A stretch of 64,000 nt of DNA from CAUPWF01 sp963515125 (GCA_052116865.1 JBQKKG010000002.1:269082-333081), one strand, 5' to 3'; counted from the stretch's first letter, positions 44,563 through 54,510 are shown. The notes: generated by a model from the sequence alone, not told the origin. Translations and numbers: made by a program.

Positions 44563-45242
44563 GGTTTCATCACCTCGTCGCTAAGAATTTTCCCATCCTC
44601 TATGGTGATAATACGATCTGCCTGCAATGCTATTTTTTCATCATGGGTTATAAGAAGCAGAGTCTGATGATATTTTTTATTGGTATACTTCAATAGATTT
44701 ATGATTTCATGGCTTGTCTTACTATCAAGATTTCCAGTTGGTTCATCGGCAAGGATGAAGGCTGGATCATTGATCATGGCACGTCCTACCGAAACCCTTT
44801 GTTGCTGTCCTCCTGACAATTGGTTTGGCAGATGTTTTGCGCGCTCAGATAATCCAATCATATCTAAAATAGAAGAAAGTTTATCCTTATCACTTCCCTG
44901 ATTGTCAAGCAAACGGGGCAGCATTACATTTTCTTCTGCTGTTAGTGTTGGGATTAGATTATAGAATTGATATATCATACCAATATTTCGCCTACGGAAA
45001 ATTGCAAGTTCACTTTCACTCAGCTTTAAAATTTCTTTTTCGTCAATTACCACACTTCCCTCTGTTGGTTTATCAATTCCCCCGATCAAGTTCATAAGCG
45101 TTGATTTTCCAGATCCAGATGCACCAATAATTGCAACAAATTCTCCCTTATTCACGTTGAAGCTAACATGATCCAAAGCAATGACCTTTGCATCCCCACT
45201 ACCATATATTTGAGTAAGTCCTTTGACTTCTAATATAGCCAT
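44559..45242 (-). CDS. ABC transporter ATPase, LolD/MacB-type
   Basis: 227-aa ATPase with Walker A GASGSGKST, LSGGQQQRVSVGRAM signature, Walker B FILADEPTGNLDS and ITHDEKIA. It overlaps the permease start by 4 bases. This subfamily partners FtsX-type permeases in MacB, LolCDE and BceAB systems. Confidence 0.92.
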   Translation of the reverse strand: MAILEVKGLTQIYGSGDAKVIALDHVSFNVNKGEFVAIIGASGSGKSTLMNLIGGIDKPTEGSVVIDEKEILKLSESELAIFRRRNIGMIYQFYNLIPTLTAEENVMLPRLLDNQGSDKDKLSSILDMIGLSERAKHLPNQLSGGQQQRVSVGRAMINDPAFILADEPTGNLDSKTSHEIINLLKYTNKKYHQTLLLITHDEKIALQADRIITIEDGKILSDEVMKP

Positions 45243-45330
45243 TTCTTTCTCCTCCTTTTTTTATAAAAATAGTATAACAAGCGAAAGTGACTACTCTGTG
45301 ACTCTCAAATTACTTTTAGTGACACTTCTG

Positions 45331-46155
45331 TCACTTATAGAATTTTATGGTAAATGTGGCTCCTTTTCCTTTTCCACCATAGTCAATATCAATATCTCCA
45401 TTTTGACCTCTTAAAATAGAAAGCGCCAATGGCATTCCTATGCCGTAACCATTTTCACTCTTAGAATATTCAAATCGCTTAAAAAGGCCTGCATACTGTT
45501 CCTTTTGGAATCCTTTTCCACTGTCTGTTATAGAAATCCAACTATAGATTGGATTGGTTCCACTGTCTACAATAATTTTACTGTGCTCTGGTGAATTTTC
45601 CGATGCATTTTTGATCAAATTTGTCAAAGCCTCCCCTGTCCAACGCTTGTCACAAACTACCTTAACATCATTTAAAATTTCAATTGACTGGTTTTTCACA
45701 TCTAGCAAAATTTCTAACGGCTGTATAGGGTCTTTTATCAGTTCTCCTACCAAGAGTGTTGTAAAAGAAAAGTTCACTACTCCTGAATCAAGCTTGGCCA
45801 TTTTTAATAATGTTGAAGCAAGCCATTCCATACGCGTCAGACTCAGTTTAATATTCCCTATGAACTCCTCCTGCTTTTCTGCTGGTGCGGCATATAACAG
45901 TTCCGTCATAATCATCATGGAAGTAATCGGTGTTTTTAATTGATGTGAAATATCAGCGAGATAGTCCGCTAATAAATCACGCTCCGTCTGTGCCGAATTC
46001 ATCTGCTCATTTTTCATATGGACTAGTGTATTAATATCATTTTTTAAGATACTAAGTGCCCCTTCCCTATTATCACGAAAATCAACATCTTTGCCATCAA
46101 TGGCTCTTCGAATATTTTCTGATAATTCCGTGATCTCTTTTTTCTTAATCAACAC
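45331..46155 (-). CDS. Soluble sensor histidine kinase
   Basis: About 274 aa from the GTG at 46155 (preceded by AGGGGGATC); the frame is open to 46200 inside the regulator gene. DHp motif ISHQLKTPIT with the phospho-accepting His, followed by HATPase_c: LTNLIKNASENSPEHS (N box), ITDSGKGF (G1) and GYGIGMPLALSI (G2). No membrane segment or extracytoplasmic sensor is visible, unlike most kinases of this class, so input must come from the cytoplasm or a partner such as the adjacent transporter. Confidence 0.85.
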   Translation of the reverse strand: MLIKKKEITELSENIRRAIDGKDVDFRDNREGALSILKNDINTLVHMKNEQMNSAQTERDLLADYLADISHQLKTPITSMMIMTELLYAAPAEKQEEFIGNIKLSLTRMEWLASTLLKMAKLDSGVVNFSFTTLLVGELIKDPIQPLEILLDVKNQSIEILNDVKVVCDKRWTGEALTNLIKNASENSPEHSKIIVDSGTNPIYSWISITDSGKGFQKEQYAGLFKRFEYSKSENGYGIGMPLALSILRGQNGDIDIDYGGKGKGATFTIKFYK

Positions 46156-46813
46156 GATATCCGATCCCCCTGACAGTTTCAATTGTAACAGCATCTCCAA
46201 GCTTTTCGCGCAAACGCTTTACATAGACTGTTAACGTATTATCCTCCACAAAATTTTCACCATAGTCCCATATATTTTCTAATATTTGTGCACGTGTCAA
46301 AAGCCTTGACTTGTTTGAGGCAAATATCAAAAGTAAACGATATTCAAGGGCTGTTAAGTCTATATGCTTCGTTCCAATCGATACTTTTCCTGCGGTTGTA
46401 TCGATAATCACATCTCCTACTGACAATACTTCCTGTTTATTCTCCCCACTCTTCGCATTTAAGGTTCGCCTTACACGAGCTAACAGTTCACGCAATCTGA
46501 AAGGTTTCGTAATATAATCATCGGCGCCATCGTCAAATGCACGGACTATTTTGCTCTCATCATCTACAATGGTCAAGAAAATAATTGCTGTATCGGTATG
46601 TTTTAATTTTTTGCTGATATCAAATCCTGTTCCATCCGGAAGTTGCATATCAAGGATTGCCAAATCAAACTGGTTTTTCATAATCTCATGGAACGCAGCA
46701 TGAATGTCCGTGCAATGTATCGGAGCATATCCCTCATTTTCCAGTGCATAAATAAGACCTGATGCAATCATAAAATCGTCTTCAACTAATAGAATTTTTT
46801 TCACTAAAATCAT
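46145..46813 (-). CDS. OmpR-family response regulator
   Basis: 222-aa regulator. Receiver domain: acidic pair VEDD (about residue 11), phospho-acceptor Asp in LAILDMQLPDGTG, and ITKPFRLRELLARVRR. The C-terminal winged helix has LTRAQILENIWDYGENFVEDNTLTVYVKRLREKL. A GTG at 46804 is an alternative start. It overlaps the kinase by about 11 bases and probably controls the downstream exporter. Confidence 0.92.
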   Translation of the reverse strand: MILVKKILLVEDDFMIASGLIYALENEGYAPIHCTDIHAAFHEIMKNQFDLAILDMQLPDGTGFDISKKLKHTDTAIIFLTIVDDESKIVRAFDDGADDYITKPFRLRELLARVRRTLNAKSGENKQEVLSVGDVIIDTTAGKVSIGTKHIDLTALEYRLLLIFASNKSRLLTRAQILENIWDYGENFVEDNTLTVYVKRLREKLGDAVTIETVRGIGYRVD

Positions 46814-47229
46814 ATCCCTTCTATAAATAACCAGAAACTTTTTCCATAATAAAACATCCCTGAAAGTTCCATATTATCTAATAATTTAATATTAATACTT
46901 TACCATAGCCGCATAAAGATTGCACTAAAGATCTCGCAATAGTCTCTGTGGTTGTAAATGAAGCAAGGGATAAATCGTTTGATAAGATATAGCTGTTCTT
47001 TAGTTGCACCTACTGCCATGCTGGTTTCAATTGAATCGGAAACAGAATACTGTCCTCTAACCTAATATCCGTTTCCCCATTTATCCTTGCTAGATATCAA
47101 TGACCACTAATGCCTTTTTCTGCATAATTGTATCTCTCTATTAATTCTCATTATTTGATGACAGGCTCTGCATGATCGAAAAGTAATGTTCTGGCTTACC
47201 AGTACTAAAATATTTATACCATATCCACA
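46814..47229. other. Gene-poor gap with a possible decayed coding remnant
   Basis: No intact gene. On the minus strand two short overlapping open stretches (about 46880-47060) read like coding sequence in different frames, for example SVSDSIETSMAVGATKEQ and ASFTTTETIARSLVQS, with stops close by. This suggests a degraded gene with a frameshift; I could not name the parent family. Confidence 0.3.
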
Positions 47230-47676
47230 CTAATTCATATTATATCCCTGATTAATTACATTTCCACCTTGTTTTCCTGCACCAGATCCAAGTTCAATTT
47301 TCCATGTGCAATGCTTTACGAATTGCTTATTATGCTCTATTGCAATCACTGTATTATCCATATTTCCCATTGAATGACTCTGTATTTTCACCGTATCTTC
47401 ACTAGGAAAATATGGTTTGATATCCACCAGCTTTATTTCTTCATCTAAAAAATCAATCACTGAAGCCATTATAATACCTTTCGAAAAGTCTATTGCTTTA
47501 ATTTCAACAATTCTTCGTTCTAAAAAAAAGTCACTATTTAAATTTGCTATGAAAAAAATATGAATATGGCTAAATTGATCCAAATGTTTCATAGCCTTTT
47601 TGTATTTATATTCGATATGTATTTCTGTTTGATTATCATTTACTTTTATTTTTCCAATACATTTTACTTCATACAT
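47230..47676 (-). CDS. TrmO/TsaA-like protein
   Basis: 148-aa beta-barrel protein of the TsaA/TrmO fold. HLDQFSHIHIFFIA corresponds to the family stretch with a central His, and VDIKPYFPSED to the conserved LVDIKPYxPxxD. TrmO methylates N6-threonylcarbamoyladenosine in tRNA using SAM. The usual N-terminal motifs are changed (KYKKAMKHLDQF), so a related activity rather than TrmO itself is possible. Starts after AGGAGAG. Confidence 0.65.
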   Translation of the reverse strand: MYEVKCIGKIKVNDNQTEIHIEYKYKKAMKHLDQFSHIHIFFIANLNSDFFLERRIVEIKAIDFSKGIIMASVIDFLDEEIKLVDIKPYFPSEDTVKIQSHSMGNMDNTVIAIEHNKQFVKHCTWKIELGSGAGKQGGNVINQGYNMN

Positions 47677-47767
47677 AGTTTATCTCTCCTTATATTTTTC
47701 TTATATAATTTAGAACATAAACCATCACATCATGTGAGAGTCAAGAAAAAAAGAGCATCTTTGCTCT

Positions 47768-48595
47768 TTAATTTGTACTGACTATTAATGGGATTTGTAA
47801 TTCTGTTATGTATTCCGTCGGGTTATCCGTATGGCAAAGTGAAACATGGCATATCTGTCTGTTTTCACCTTGCATTTTATACTCCTTATGTTGTTCCAAC
47901 CAATAGGCAAATTTCTTATAAGCATTACCGATGTTAGTATAATCTCCATAAACAATAAAACATGCTGCAACTTCAACTTGAGAAATTTGCCGACAAATAA
48001 TATTAGCATGATCTTCAGTTATACTCAATTTGTCTATAACAACACATATTTCTATATCTACATCTTTCTCTCTGTAATCCAAATCATGATATATGGAAAA
48101 GCTTTGCAACTTATCTGCGTTTTTGATATTCTTAAATAAAGACTGAAACTCTTTCCACATTTCACCTTCACAATAGTAATCTGCAACCGTTCTTCTCATG
48201 GAAATTACTTGCTGCATCGGTAGGGACTTCAATGTTATATCAAAATCTATCTCTCTGTTTTGATTCTCTAAATCGTAAAGCAGACCTTCTATTTGTTTTA
48301 CTCTCATTTCTTCTGTTTTGATGTTTTCTCGACTTTTATCTAATTGAAAAAACAAATTCTGTTTAATACGTTCCGAATCCCAATGTTGTAACATTTCCTT
48401 CATTGTATTAACATCAAAGCCCATATTACGTAAAAAAATTATTTTATTAAGCTGTTCAACTTGCTTGGCAGAATACATTCTATAACCCGTATAATCATCA
48501 ACATAACTAGGTTCCAGTAATTTTTGTTCATCATAATATCGTAACATTCTGACTGATACTTGCGCTATTTTAGAAAATTCACCTATTTTAAACAT
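47768..48595 (-). CDS. MerR-family regulator with GyrI-like effector domain
   Basis: 275-aa regulator. N-terminal MerR helix-turn-helix (FKIGEFSKIAQVSVRMLRYYDEQKLLEPSYVDDYTGYRMY), coiled-coil linker about 75-115, and a C-terminal GyrI/BltR-type ligand domain from about residue 120. No metal-binding cysteine triad is seen, so this is a small-molecule-sensing type like BltR or BmrR. Target unknown. Confidence 0.8.
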   Translation of the reverse strand: MFKIGEFSKIAQVSVRMLRYYDEQKLLEPSYVDDYTGYRMYSAKQVEQLNKIIFLRNMGFDVNTMKEMLQHWDSERIKQNLFFQLDKSRENIKTEEMRVKQIEGLLYDLENQNREIDFDITLKSLPMQQVISMRRTVADYYCEGEMWKEFQSLFKNIKNADKLQSFSIYHDLDYREKDVDIEICVVIDKLSITEDHANIICRQISQVEVAACFIVYGDYTNIGNAYKKFAYWLEQHKEYKMQGENRQICHVSLCHTDNPTEYITELQIPLIVSTN

Positions 48596-48740
48596 TTCTG
48601 TCCTTCTTATTGATATTTTTACTTAATCATACACAAATAATTTTAATAAAGCAATTATTATCAACAAAATAAAGTAAAAACCAGATAAATGTACTTCCTC
48701 TTTTTCTACATCCATCACGCCTTGTTTTGTCTTCAATGCA

Positions 48741-48774
48741 AAAAAAGACTCCCGAGGAAAATTCCTCGGAAGCC
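48741..48774 (-). terminator. Terminator of tuf
   Basis: On the minus strand GGCTTCCGAGGA-ATTT-TCCTCGGGAGTC followed by TTTTTT, 28 bases after the tuf stop. Confidence 0.85.
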
Positions 48775-48802
48775 TTGATTTACTGTATTCGATGTTCAAT
48801 GC

Positions 48803-49996
48803 TTACGCAATAATTGTAGCAACACGTCCTGAACCAACTGTACGTCCACCTTCACGAATAGCAAATGTTAAACCTTGTTCCATTGCTACTGGGTGAATCA
48901 ACTCAATTGTCATTTCTACGTTATCTCCAGGCATGCACATTTCTGTACCTTCTGGTAAGTTACAAACACCAGTTACGTCAGTTGTTCTGAAGTAGAATTG
49001 TGGTCTGTAGTTGTTGAAGAATGGTGTATGACGTCCACCTTCATCTTTTGTCAATACGTAAACTTGAGCTGTGAATTTCTTATGGCATGTGATTGAACCT
49101 GGTTTAACAAGAACTTGTCCACGTTCGATTTCTTCTCTCTTGATACCACGAAGTAATGCACCAATGTTATCTCCTGCTTGACCTTCATCAAGAAGTTTAC
49201 GGAACATTTCGATACCTGTTACAGTTGTTTTCATTGATTCTTCTTTGATACCAACGATTTCAACTTCATCATTTACATGAAGAATACCACGTTCAATTCT
49301 ACCTGTAGCAACAGTACCACGTCCTGTAATTGTGAATACATCTTCTACTGGCATTAAGAATGGTTGATCTGTAGCACGTTGTGGATCTGGAATCCAGCTA
49401 TCTACTGCTGCCATAAGTTCCATGATTTTATCTCCCCATTCTCCTGAAGGATCTTCAAGAGCTTTAAGAGCTGAACCTTGGATAATTGGTGTATCATCAC
49501 CAGGGAATTCATATTCTGATAATAATTCACGGATTTCCATATCTACTAATTCTAATAATTCTTCGTCATCTACCATGTCACATTTGTTCATGAACACAAC
49601 AATATAAGGAACACCTACTTGACGAGAAAGTAAGATATGCTCTTTTGTCTGTGCCATAACACCATCAGTAGCTGCTACTACAAGGATGGCTCCATCCATT
49701 TGTGCAGCACCAGTGATCATGTTCTTAACGTAGTCAGCATGTCCTGGGCAGTCTACGTGAGCGTAGTGACGGTTATCTGTTTCATATTCAACGTGAGATG
49801 TTGAAATTGTAATTCCACGTTCTCTTTCTTCTGGAGCCTTGTCAATGTTTTCAAAGTCTACAGCAGCATTTCCAGCAACTCTTTCAGATAAAGTTCTTGT
49901 GATAGCTGCTGTTAAAGTTGTTTTACCATGGTCAACGTGTCCAATTGTACCAATATTAGCATGTGGTTTGTTTCTCTCAAATTTAGCTTTAGCCAT
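48803..49996 (-). CDS. tuf: Translation elongation factor Tu
   Basis: 397-aa EF-Tu, starting MAKAKFERNKPH at 49996 after AAGGAGG. G1 GHVDHGKTTL, G2 RGITI, G3 DCPGHADY, G4 NKCD and G5 GSALKA are present; C-terminal domains II and III are complete. Delivers aminoacyl-tRNA to the ribosome. Codon use is very biased, as expected for a highly expressed gene. Confidence 0.98.
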   Translation of the reverse strand: MAKAKFERNKPHANIGTIGHVDHGKTTLTAAITRTLSERVAGNAAVDFENIDKAPEERERGITISTSHVEYETDNRHYAHVDCPGHADYVKNMITGAAQMDGAILVVAATDGVMAQTKEHILLSRQVGVPYIVVFMNKCDMVDDEELLELVDMEIRELLSEYEFPGDDTPIIQGSALKALEDPSGEWGDKIMELMAAVDSWIPDPQRATDQPFLMPVEDVFTITGRGTVATGRIERGILHVNDEVEIVGIKEESMKTTVTGIEMFRKLLDEGQAGDNIGALLRGIKREEIERGQVLVKPGSITCHKKFTAQVYVLTKDEGGRHTPFFNNYRPQFYFRTTDVTGVCNLPEGTEMCMPGDNVEMTIELIHPVAMEQGLTFAIREGGRTVGSGRVATIIA

Positions 49997-50118
49997 TTGA
50001 ATAATCCTCCTTATTAAAGCGCCCAATATATAGGCAATTTTTTATAGTTTCTGTTTACTCGATTAACTTAGATTATATTTCAAATCAGTTGCTTTTTCAA
50101 GTCTTTTCTTATATTTCT

Positions 50119-50135
50119 ATGCCTAGCTTAGGCAT
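50119..50135 (-). other. Hairpin overlapping the fusA stop codon
   Basis: ATGCCTA-GCT/AGC-TAGGCAT inverted repeat includes the fusA stop. No T-run follows on the minus strand, so it is more likely a processing or pause hairpin between fusA and tuf than a strong terminator. Confidence 0.35.
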
Positions 50136-52245
50136 TTTTGTTTGACAATACTTTTTCTTGAACAGATTTTGGAACTGGCTCATATTTCTCGAAGAACATT
50201 GAGTAATTTCCACGTCCTTGTGTTCTAGAACGTAAGTCTGTAGAGTATCCAAACATTTCAGACAATGGAACATATCCACGTACGATTTTACCACCGCCAA
50301 GATCATCCATACCTTCAATACGACCACGACGAGAGTTAATATCTCCGATAACATCTCCCATGTATTCTTCTGGCATAGTAACTTCTACTTTCATAATTGG
50401 TTCTAGTAATACTGGTGCTGCTTTTGCCATAGCTTCTTTAAATGCTAGGGAACCTGCAATATGGAATGCCATTTCATTAGAATCGACTTCATGGTAAGAA
50501 CCATCGTATACAGTCGCTTTAATACCAACAACAGGGAATCCACCAAGTGTACCTGCTTTAGTAGCTTCTTCTATACCTTCTCCAACTGCTGGAATGTATT
50601 CTTTTGGAATTGCACCACCAACAACTTTAGATTCGAAGAAGAATGTCTCTTCACCATTAACATCTGTAGGTTCAAATTTAACTTTACAATGTCCGTATTG
50701 TCCACGTCCACCAGATTGTTTTGCATATTTACTATCAACATCAACAGATTTTGTGAATGATTCTTTGTATGCAACTTGTGGTGCACCTACATTCGCTTCT
50801 ACTTTAAATTCACGAAGCAATCTGTCTACGATAATTTCAAGATGAAGTTCTCCCATACCAGCGATAATTGTCTGACCAGTTTCATGGTCTGTATGCGCAC
50901 GGAACGTTGGATCTTCTTCTGCAAGCTTCGCTAGTGATTCGCCCAATTTACCTTGAGATGCTTTTGTCTTAGGTTCAATTGCCAATTCGATAACTGGTTC
51001 AGGGAATTCCATTGATTCAAGAATAACTGGATGTTGCTCATCACAGATGGTATCACCTGTTGTAGTAAATTTAAATCCGATAGCTGCTGCGATATCTCCT
51101 GCATATACTTTATCAAGTTCTTCTCGCTTATTTGCATGCATTTGTAGGATACGTCCTACACGTTCTTTTTTGCCTTTTGTGGCATTTAGTACATAAGAAC
51201 CTGCATTCATAGATCCTGAATACACTCTAAAATAAGCTAACTTACCTACGAATGGGTCTGTCATAATCTTAAATGCTAATGCTGAAAATGGCTCTTCATC
51301 TGAAGAATGTCTCACTGCATCGTTGCCATCTGCATCCACACCCTCAATCGCTGGGATATCTGTTGGTGAAGGCATAAATTCAAGGATTGCATCTAATAAT
51401 TTTTGAACACCTTTGTTTCTGTAAGCTGTACCACAACATACAGGAACTGCCGTACATTCGCATGTACCTTTTCTAAGTGCCGCTTTTAATGCTTCAACAG
51501 ATGGTTCTTCACCTTCAAGGTATTCCATCATTAAATCATCATCTAATTCGCAAATTTTTTCTACTAATTCTGAACGGTATAATTCCGCATCATCAGCCAT
51601 ATCTGCTGGAATATCAGTAAAAGAAATATCATCACCTTTTTCATCATTATAGATGTAGGCTTTCATTTCCATTAAGTCAATAATTCCTTTGAAATCATCT
51701 TCTTTTCCAATTGGTAACTGAAGACAAATTGCATTTTTACCTAAACGGTTCTTAATTTGCTCTACTGCATTGTAGAAATCTGCACCCAAGATATCCATCT
51801 TATTGATGAATGCCATTCTAGGTACATTGTATGTGTCTGCTTGACGCCATACATTTTCTGATTGTGGCTCTACACCACCCTTTGCACAGAAAACACCAAC
51901 AGCACCATCAAGTACACGCAATGAACGTTCTACTTCAACAGTGAAGTCAACGTGTCCTGGAGTATCAATAATGTTGATACGGTGTTCCAATGCCCCTGGT
52001 TTTTCTTTTGTATTTTCTTGTAATGTCCAATGACATGTTGTAGCAGCAGAAGTAATTGTAATACCTCTTTCTTGCTCTTGCTCCATCCAGTCCATGGTGG
52101 CATTACCTTCATGAGTATTACCAATCTTATGGTTAACACCGGTATAGTATAGAATACGTTCTGTTAACGTAGTTTTACCTGCATCAATGTGAGCCATAAT
52201 ACCGATATTTCTGGTTCTCTCTAATGGATATTCTCTTCCAGCCAA
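50128..52245 (-). CDS. fusA: Translation elongation factor G
   Basis: 705-aa EF-G. G1 AHIDAGKTTLTERIL, G2 RGITITSAA, G3 DTPGHVDF and G4 NKMD, followed by domains II to V through SMFFEKYEPVPKSVQ. Drives ribosome translocation. It lies 20 bases after rpsG in the usual str order. Confidence 0.98.
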   Translation of the reverse strand: MAGREYPLERTRNIGIMAHIDAGKTTLTERILYYTGVNHKIGNTHEGNATMDWMEQEQERGITITSAATTCHWTLQENTKEKPGALEHRINIIDTPGHVDFTVEVERSLRVLDGAVGVFCAKGGVEPQSENVWRQADTYNVPRMAFINKMDILGADFYNAVEQIKNRLGKNAICLQLPIGKEDDFKGIIDLMEMKAYIYNDEKGDDISFTDIPADMADDAELYRSELVEKICELDDDLMMEYLEGEEPSVEALKAALRKGTCECTAVPVCCGTAYRNKGVQKLLDAILEFMPSPTDIPAIEGVDADGNDAVRHSSDEEPFSALAFKIMTDPFVGKLAYFRVYSGSMNAGSYVLNATKGKKERVGRILQMHANKREELDKVYAGDIAAAIGFKFTTTGDTICDEQHPVILESMEFPEPVIELAIEPKTKASQGKLGESLAKLAEEDPTFRAHTDHETGQTIIAGMGELHLEIIVDRLLREFKVEANVGAPQVAYKESFTKSVDVDSKYAKQSGGRGQYGHCKVKFEPTDVNGEETFFFESKVVGGAIPKEYIPAVGEGIEEATKAGTLGGFPVVGIKATVYDGSYHEVDSNEMAFHIAGSLAFKEAMAKAAPVLLEPIMKVEVTMPEEYMGDVIGDINSRRGRIEGMDDLGGGKIVRGYVPLSEMFGYSTDLRSRTQGRGNYSMFFEKYEPVPKSVQEKVLSNKNA

Positions 52246-52265
52246 GGTTTTTTCCTCCTATAATT

Positions 52266-52736
52266 CTAGAAACGGTAGTGAGCAAATGCTTTATTTGCTT
52301 CTGCCATTTTATGCATGTCTTCTTTCTTTTTAACAGATGCTCCAGTGTTATTGGCTGCATCCATAAGTTCATTCGCTAGTCTTTCTTCCATTGTTTTTTC
52401 TCCTCTTTTACGAGAATACAATGTAAGCCAACGAAGAGCTAATGCCTGTCTTCTCTCTGTTCTTACTTCGATAGGTACTTGGTAAGTAGCTCCACCAATA
52501 CGTCTTGCTTTTACTTCAAGTACTGGCATAATATTATTCATTGCTTCTTCAAACACTTCCACTGCTGGTTTGTCTGTTTTTGCAGCAATTCTTTCAAATG
52601 CTCCGTATACAATTTTTTGAGCTACACCTTTCTTACCATCTAACATAATGTTATTGATAAGCTTAGTAACCACTTTGTTATTGTACATTGGATCCGCTAA
52701 TACGTCTCTTTTTTGAGTATGTCCTTTACGTGGCAC
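52266..52736 (-). CDS. rpsG: Ribosomal protein S7
   Basis: 156-aa S7, starting at the GTG (52736) after AAGGAGGGAAGAACC and reading MPRKGHTQKRDV; the frame continues upstream to 52757 only through the ribosome site. Complete, normal length. It binds the 16S 3' domain. Confidence 0.97.
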   Translation of the reverse strand: MPRKGHTQKRDVLADPMYNNKVVTKLINNIMLDGKKGVAQKIVYGAFERIAAKTDKPAVEVFEEAMNNIMPVLEVKARRIGGATYQVPIEVRTERRQALALRWLTLYSRKRGEKTMEERLANELMDAANNTGASVKKKEDMHKMAEANKAFAHYRF

Positions 52737-53016
52737 GGTTCTTCCCTCCTTAATCATCTTCCAAGTATTACTTGGTTCATTAAATCATCGGTACTCACAC
52801 AGTCATGATGTAACACATTGTTTCATTTCGTGTAAAAATACCCAAAATGTCACAAGTGCGATTAATCACTAAACTCGTAATACTCGTCAAGTGCTTAATG
52901 CGTGTTCGTGCGGGACATAATCGATTCATTTATCTCTTATATATTACCCGCAACCTACAGGAATCATAGTTCTGTTTGTGATACGACTTTTAGTTTCAAT
53001 TTTTCAAAATCGGCTT
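52737..53016 (-). promoter_or_regulatory. Long rpsL-rpsG intercistronic region with a small hairpin
   Basis: About 280 bases without a gene between two str-operon genes. It includes CCAAGTATTACTTGG (52761-52775), a palindrome about 25 bases before the S7 start, and a weak TTGACG-17-GATTAA match. In enteric bacteria S7 represses its own operon by binding this intercistronic region; a comparable site here is plausible. Confidence 0.35.
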
Positions 53017-53436
53017 CTATTTAGCGTCTTTTGGTCTCTTAGCACCGTACTTAGAACGTGCTTGTCTTCTCTTTGCAACACCTGCTGTATCAAGTGTTCC
53101 ACGAACGATATGGTATCTTGTACCTGGTAAGTCTTTTACTCTACCACCACGGATAAGAACAACACTATGTTCTTGAAGGTTATGTCCTTCTCCTGGGATA
53201 TAGCTAGTTACTTCAATACCGTTTGAAAGACGTACTCTGGCGATCTTTCTAAGAGCTGAGTTAGGTTTCTTAGGTGTAGCTGTTTTTACTGCAGTACAAA
53301 CACCTCTTTTTTGTGGTGCAGAAACATCAGTACTTCTCTTTCTTAAAGAGTTATATCCTTTTTGAAGAGCTGGTGCTGTTGATTTCTTTACAGATGTTTG
53401 ACGTCCTTTTCTTACTAACTGATTAAATGTTGGCAT
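53017..53436 (-). CDS. rpsL: Ribosomal protein S12
   Basis: 139-aa S12, starting MPTFNQLVRKGR at 53436 after AGGAGGTGAAAAGA. Contains TPKKPNSALRK, the region of the streptomycin-related lysine, and GRVKDLPGTRYHIVRG. The loop residues are the ordinary drug-sensitive type as far as can be read. Confidence 0.97.
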   Translation of the reverse strand: MPTFNQLVRKGRQTSVKKSTAPALQKGYNSLRKRSTDVSAPQKRGVCTAVKTATPKKPNSALRKIARVRLSNGIEVTSYIPGEGHNLQEHSVVLIRGGRVKDLPGTRYHIVRGTLDTAGVAKRRQARSKYGAKRPKDAK

Positions 53437-53590
53437 TCTTTTCACCTCCTATGGTTCTACTGTTTGGTTGCTGTTAAACAATTCTGTTTAATTATGCACA
53501 AAAATATAATGCATTTTCATGCACGCTTACTTATTTTATTACTTAGAATTCGTATTGTCAAGGCTTTTTCTTAAAAATGAATGTTTTGTT

Positions 53591-54496
53591 TTATAAAAAT
53601 GAACATAACAATGGCAATGTAATTAAAGAACCAACTGTTGTAACGAATATCATAGCCGTAGCATACTTTTCATCACATCCATACTTCGAAGACAGTAATC
53701 CTGTTGCAACCGCTGAGGGCATCCCAGCTAATACTACTGCAATCCCTCTAATCATGGGATCTATCCTCAGTAATCCAGTCGAAATTAGTACAATTCCTGG
53801 AATAATTAACAAACGCAATACTGTATAGCCTATCATAGTCTTATCTATGAATCCCTTTGGGTTCATTTCGGCAATCATCATACCTACAAGCATCATGCAC
53901 AATGGTGTATTACTACTACTAAGAGCGGAAACTGTCTGTTTTATAAATGAGGGTAAGGATGGTTGTGCTACCAATACGGTAATTCCCAAAACTGTTGCAA
54001 TGATACAAGGGTGAGTGATTACTTTTTTCAAAATGTTTTCTTTCTTATCTGCTAAAAAATAAGAAACACCAACTGTCCACATTACAATTCTTACTGGAAT
54101 CATATAAAAAGATGTATAAAAGAGGCCTTCTACCCCGTATAGTCCTTCAATTACAGGATTTCCCATAAATCCTGCGTTAGACACCAGGGTCCCATATTGT
54201 AATGGCTTTCTTCTTTGCGGCTCCTCTTTACGATATAATACATTGGCCAAGACAATAGCCAACGCATGATATGCGATAGATATTGCAAGAATCACCCCAC
54301 ATCTTTTCATCATACTCCACTCAAATTTAATAAGAAATGCTTGAAATATATTAAAAGGTAATGTGATATATATGCATACATCTACCATGTTTTTGCGTCC
54401 TTCTGCTCCCACAATACCTCGTTTTCGGATAAAAAACCCAATTCCAATCAGTAGAAACATCATCATTTGCATATTTAATAACTTACTTAATATCAT
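53591..54496 (-). CDS. AEC-family transporter (auxin efflux carrier fold)
   Basis: 301-aa membrane protein with about ten hydrophobic segments. AEC family motifs: NAGFMGNPVIEGLYG in the middle, the two-fold repeat halves, and C-terminal AGMPSAVATGLLSSKYGCDEKYAT. Bacterial members often export malate, malonate or other carboxylates. It lies between rpsL and rpoC on the same strand. Substrate unknown. Confidence 0.85.
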   Translation of the reverse strand: MILSKLLNMQMMMFLLIGIGFFIRKRGIVGAEGRKNMVDVCIYITLPFNIFQAFLIKFEWSMMKRCGVILAISIAYHALAIVLANVLYRKEEPQRRKPLQYGTLVSNAGFMGNPVIEGLYGVEGLFYTSFYMIPVRIVMWTVGVSYFLADKKENILKKVITHPCIIATVLGITVLVAQPSLPSFIKQTVSALSSSNTPLCMMLVGMMIAEMNPKGFIDKTMIGYTVLRLLIIPGIVLISTGLLRIDPMIRGIAVVLAGMPSAVATGLLSSKYGCDEKYATAMIFVTTVGSLITLPLLCSFL

Positions 54497-54510
54497 AAAT
54501 CAATACCACA

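Noticed and set aside
47230..48595. Linking the MerR regulator at 47768 to mercury or to the organometal cluster
   Set aside because: It lacks the metal-binding cysteines of MerR, has a GyrI-like ligand domain, and is 18 kb from the cluster.
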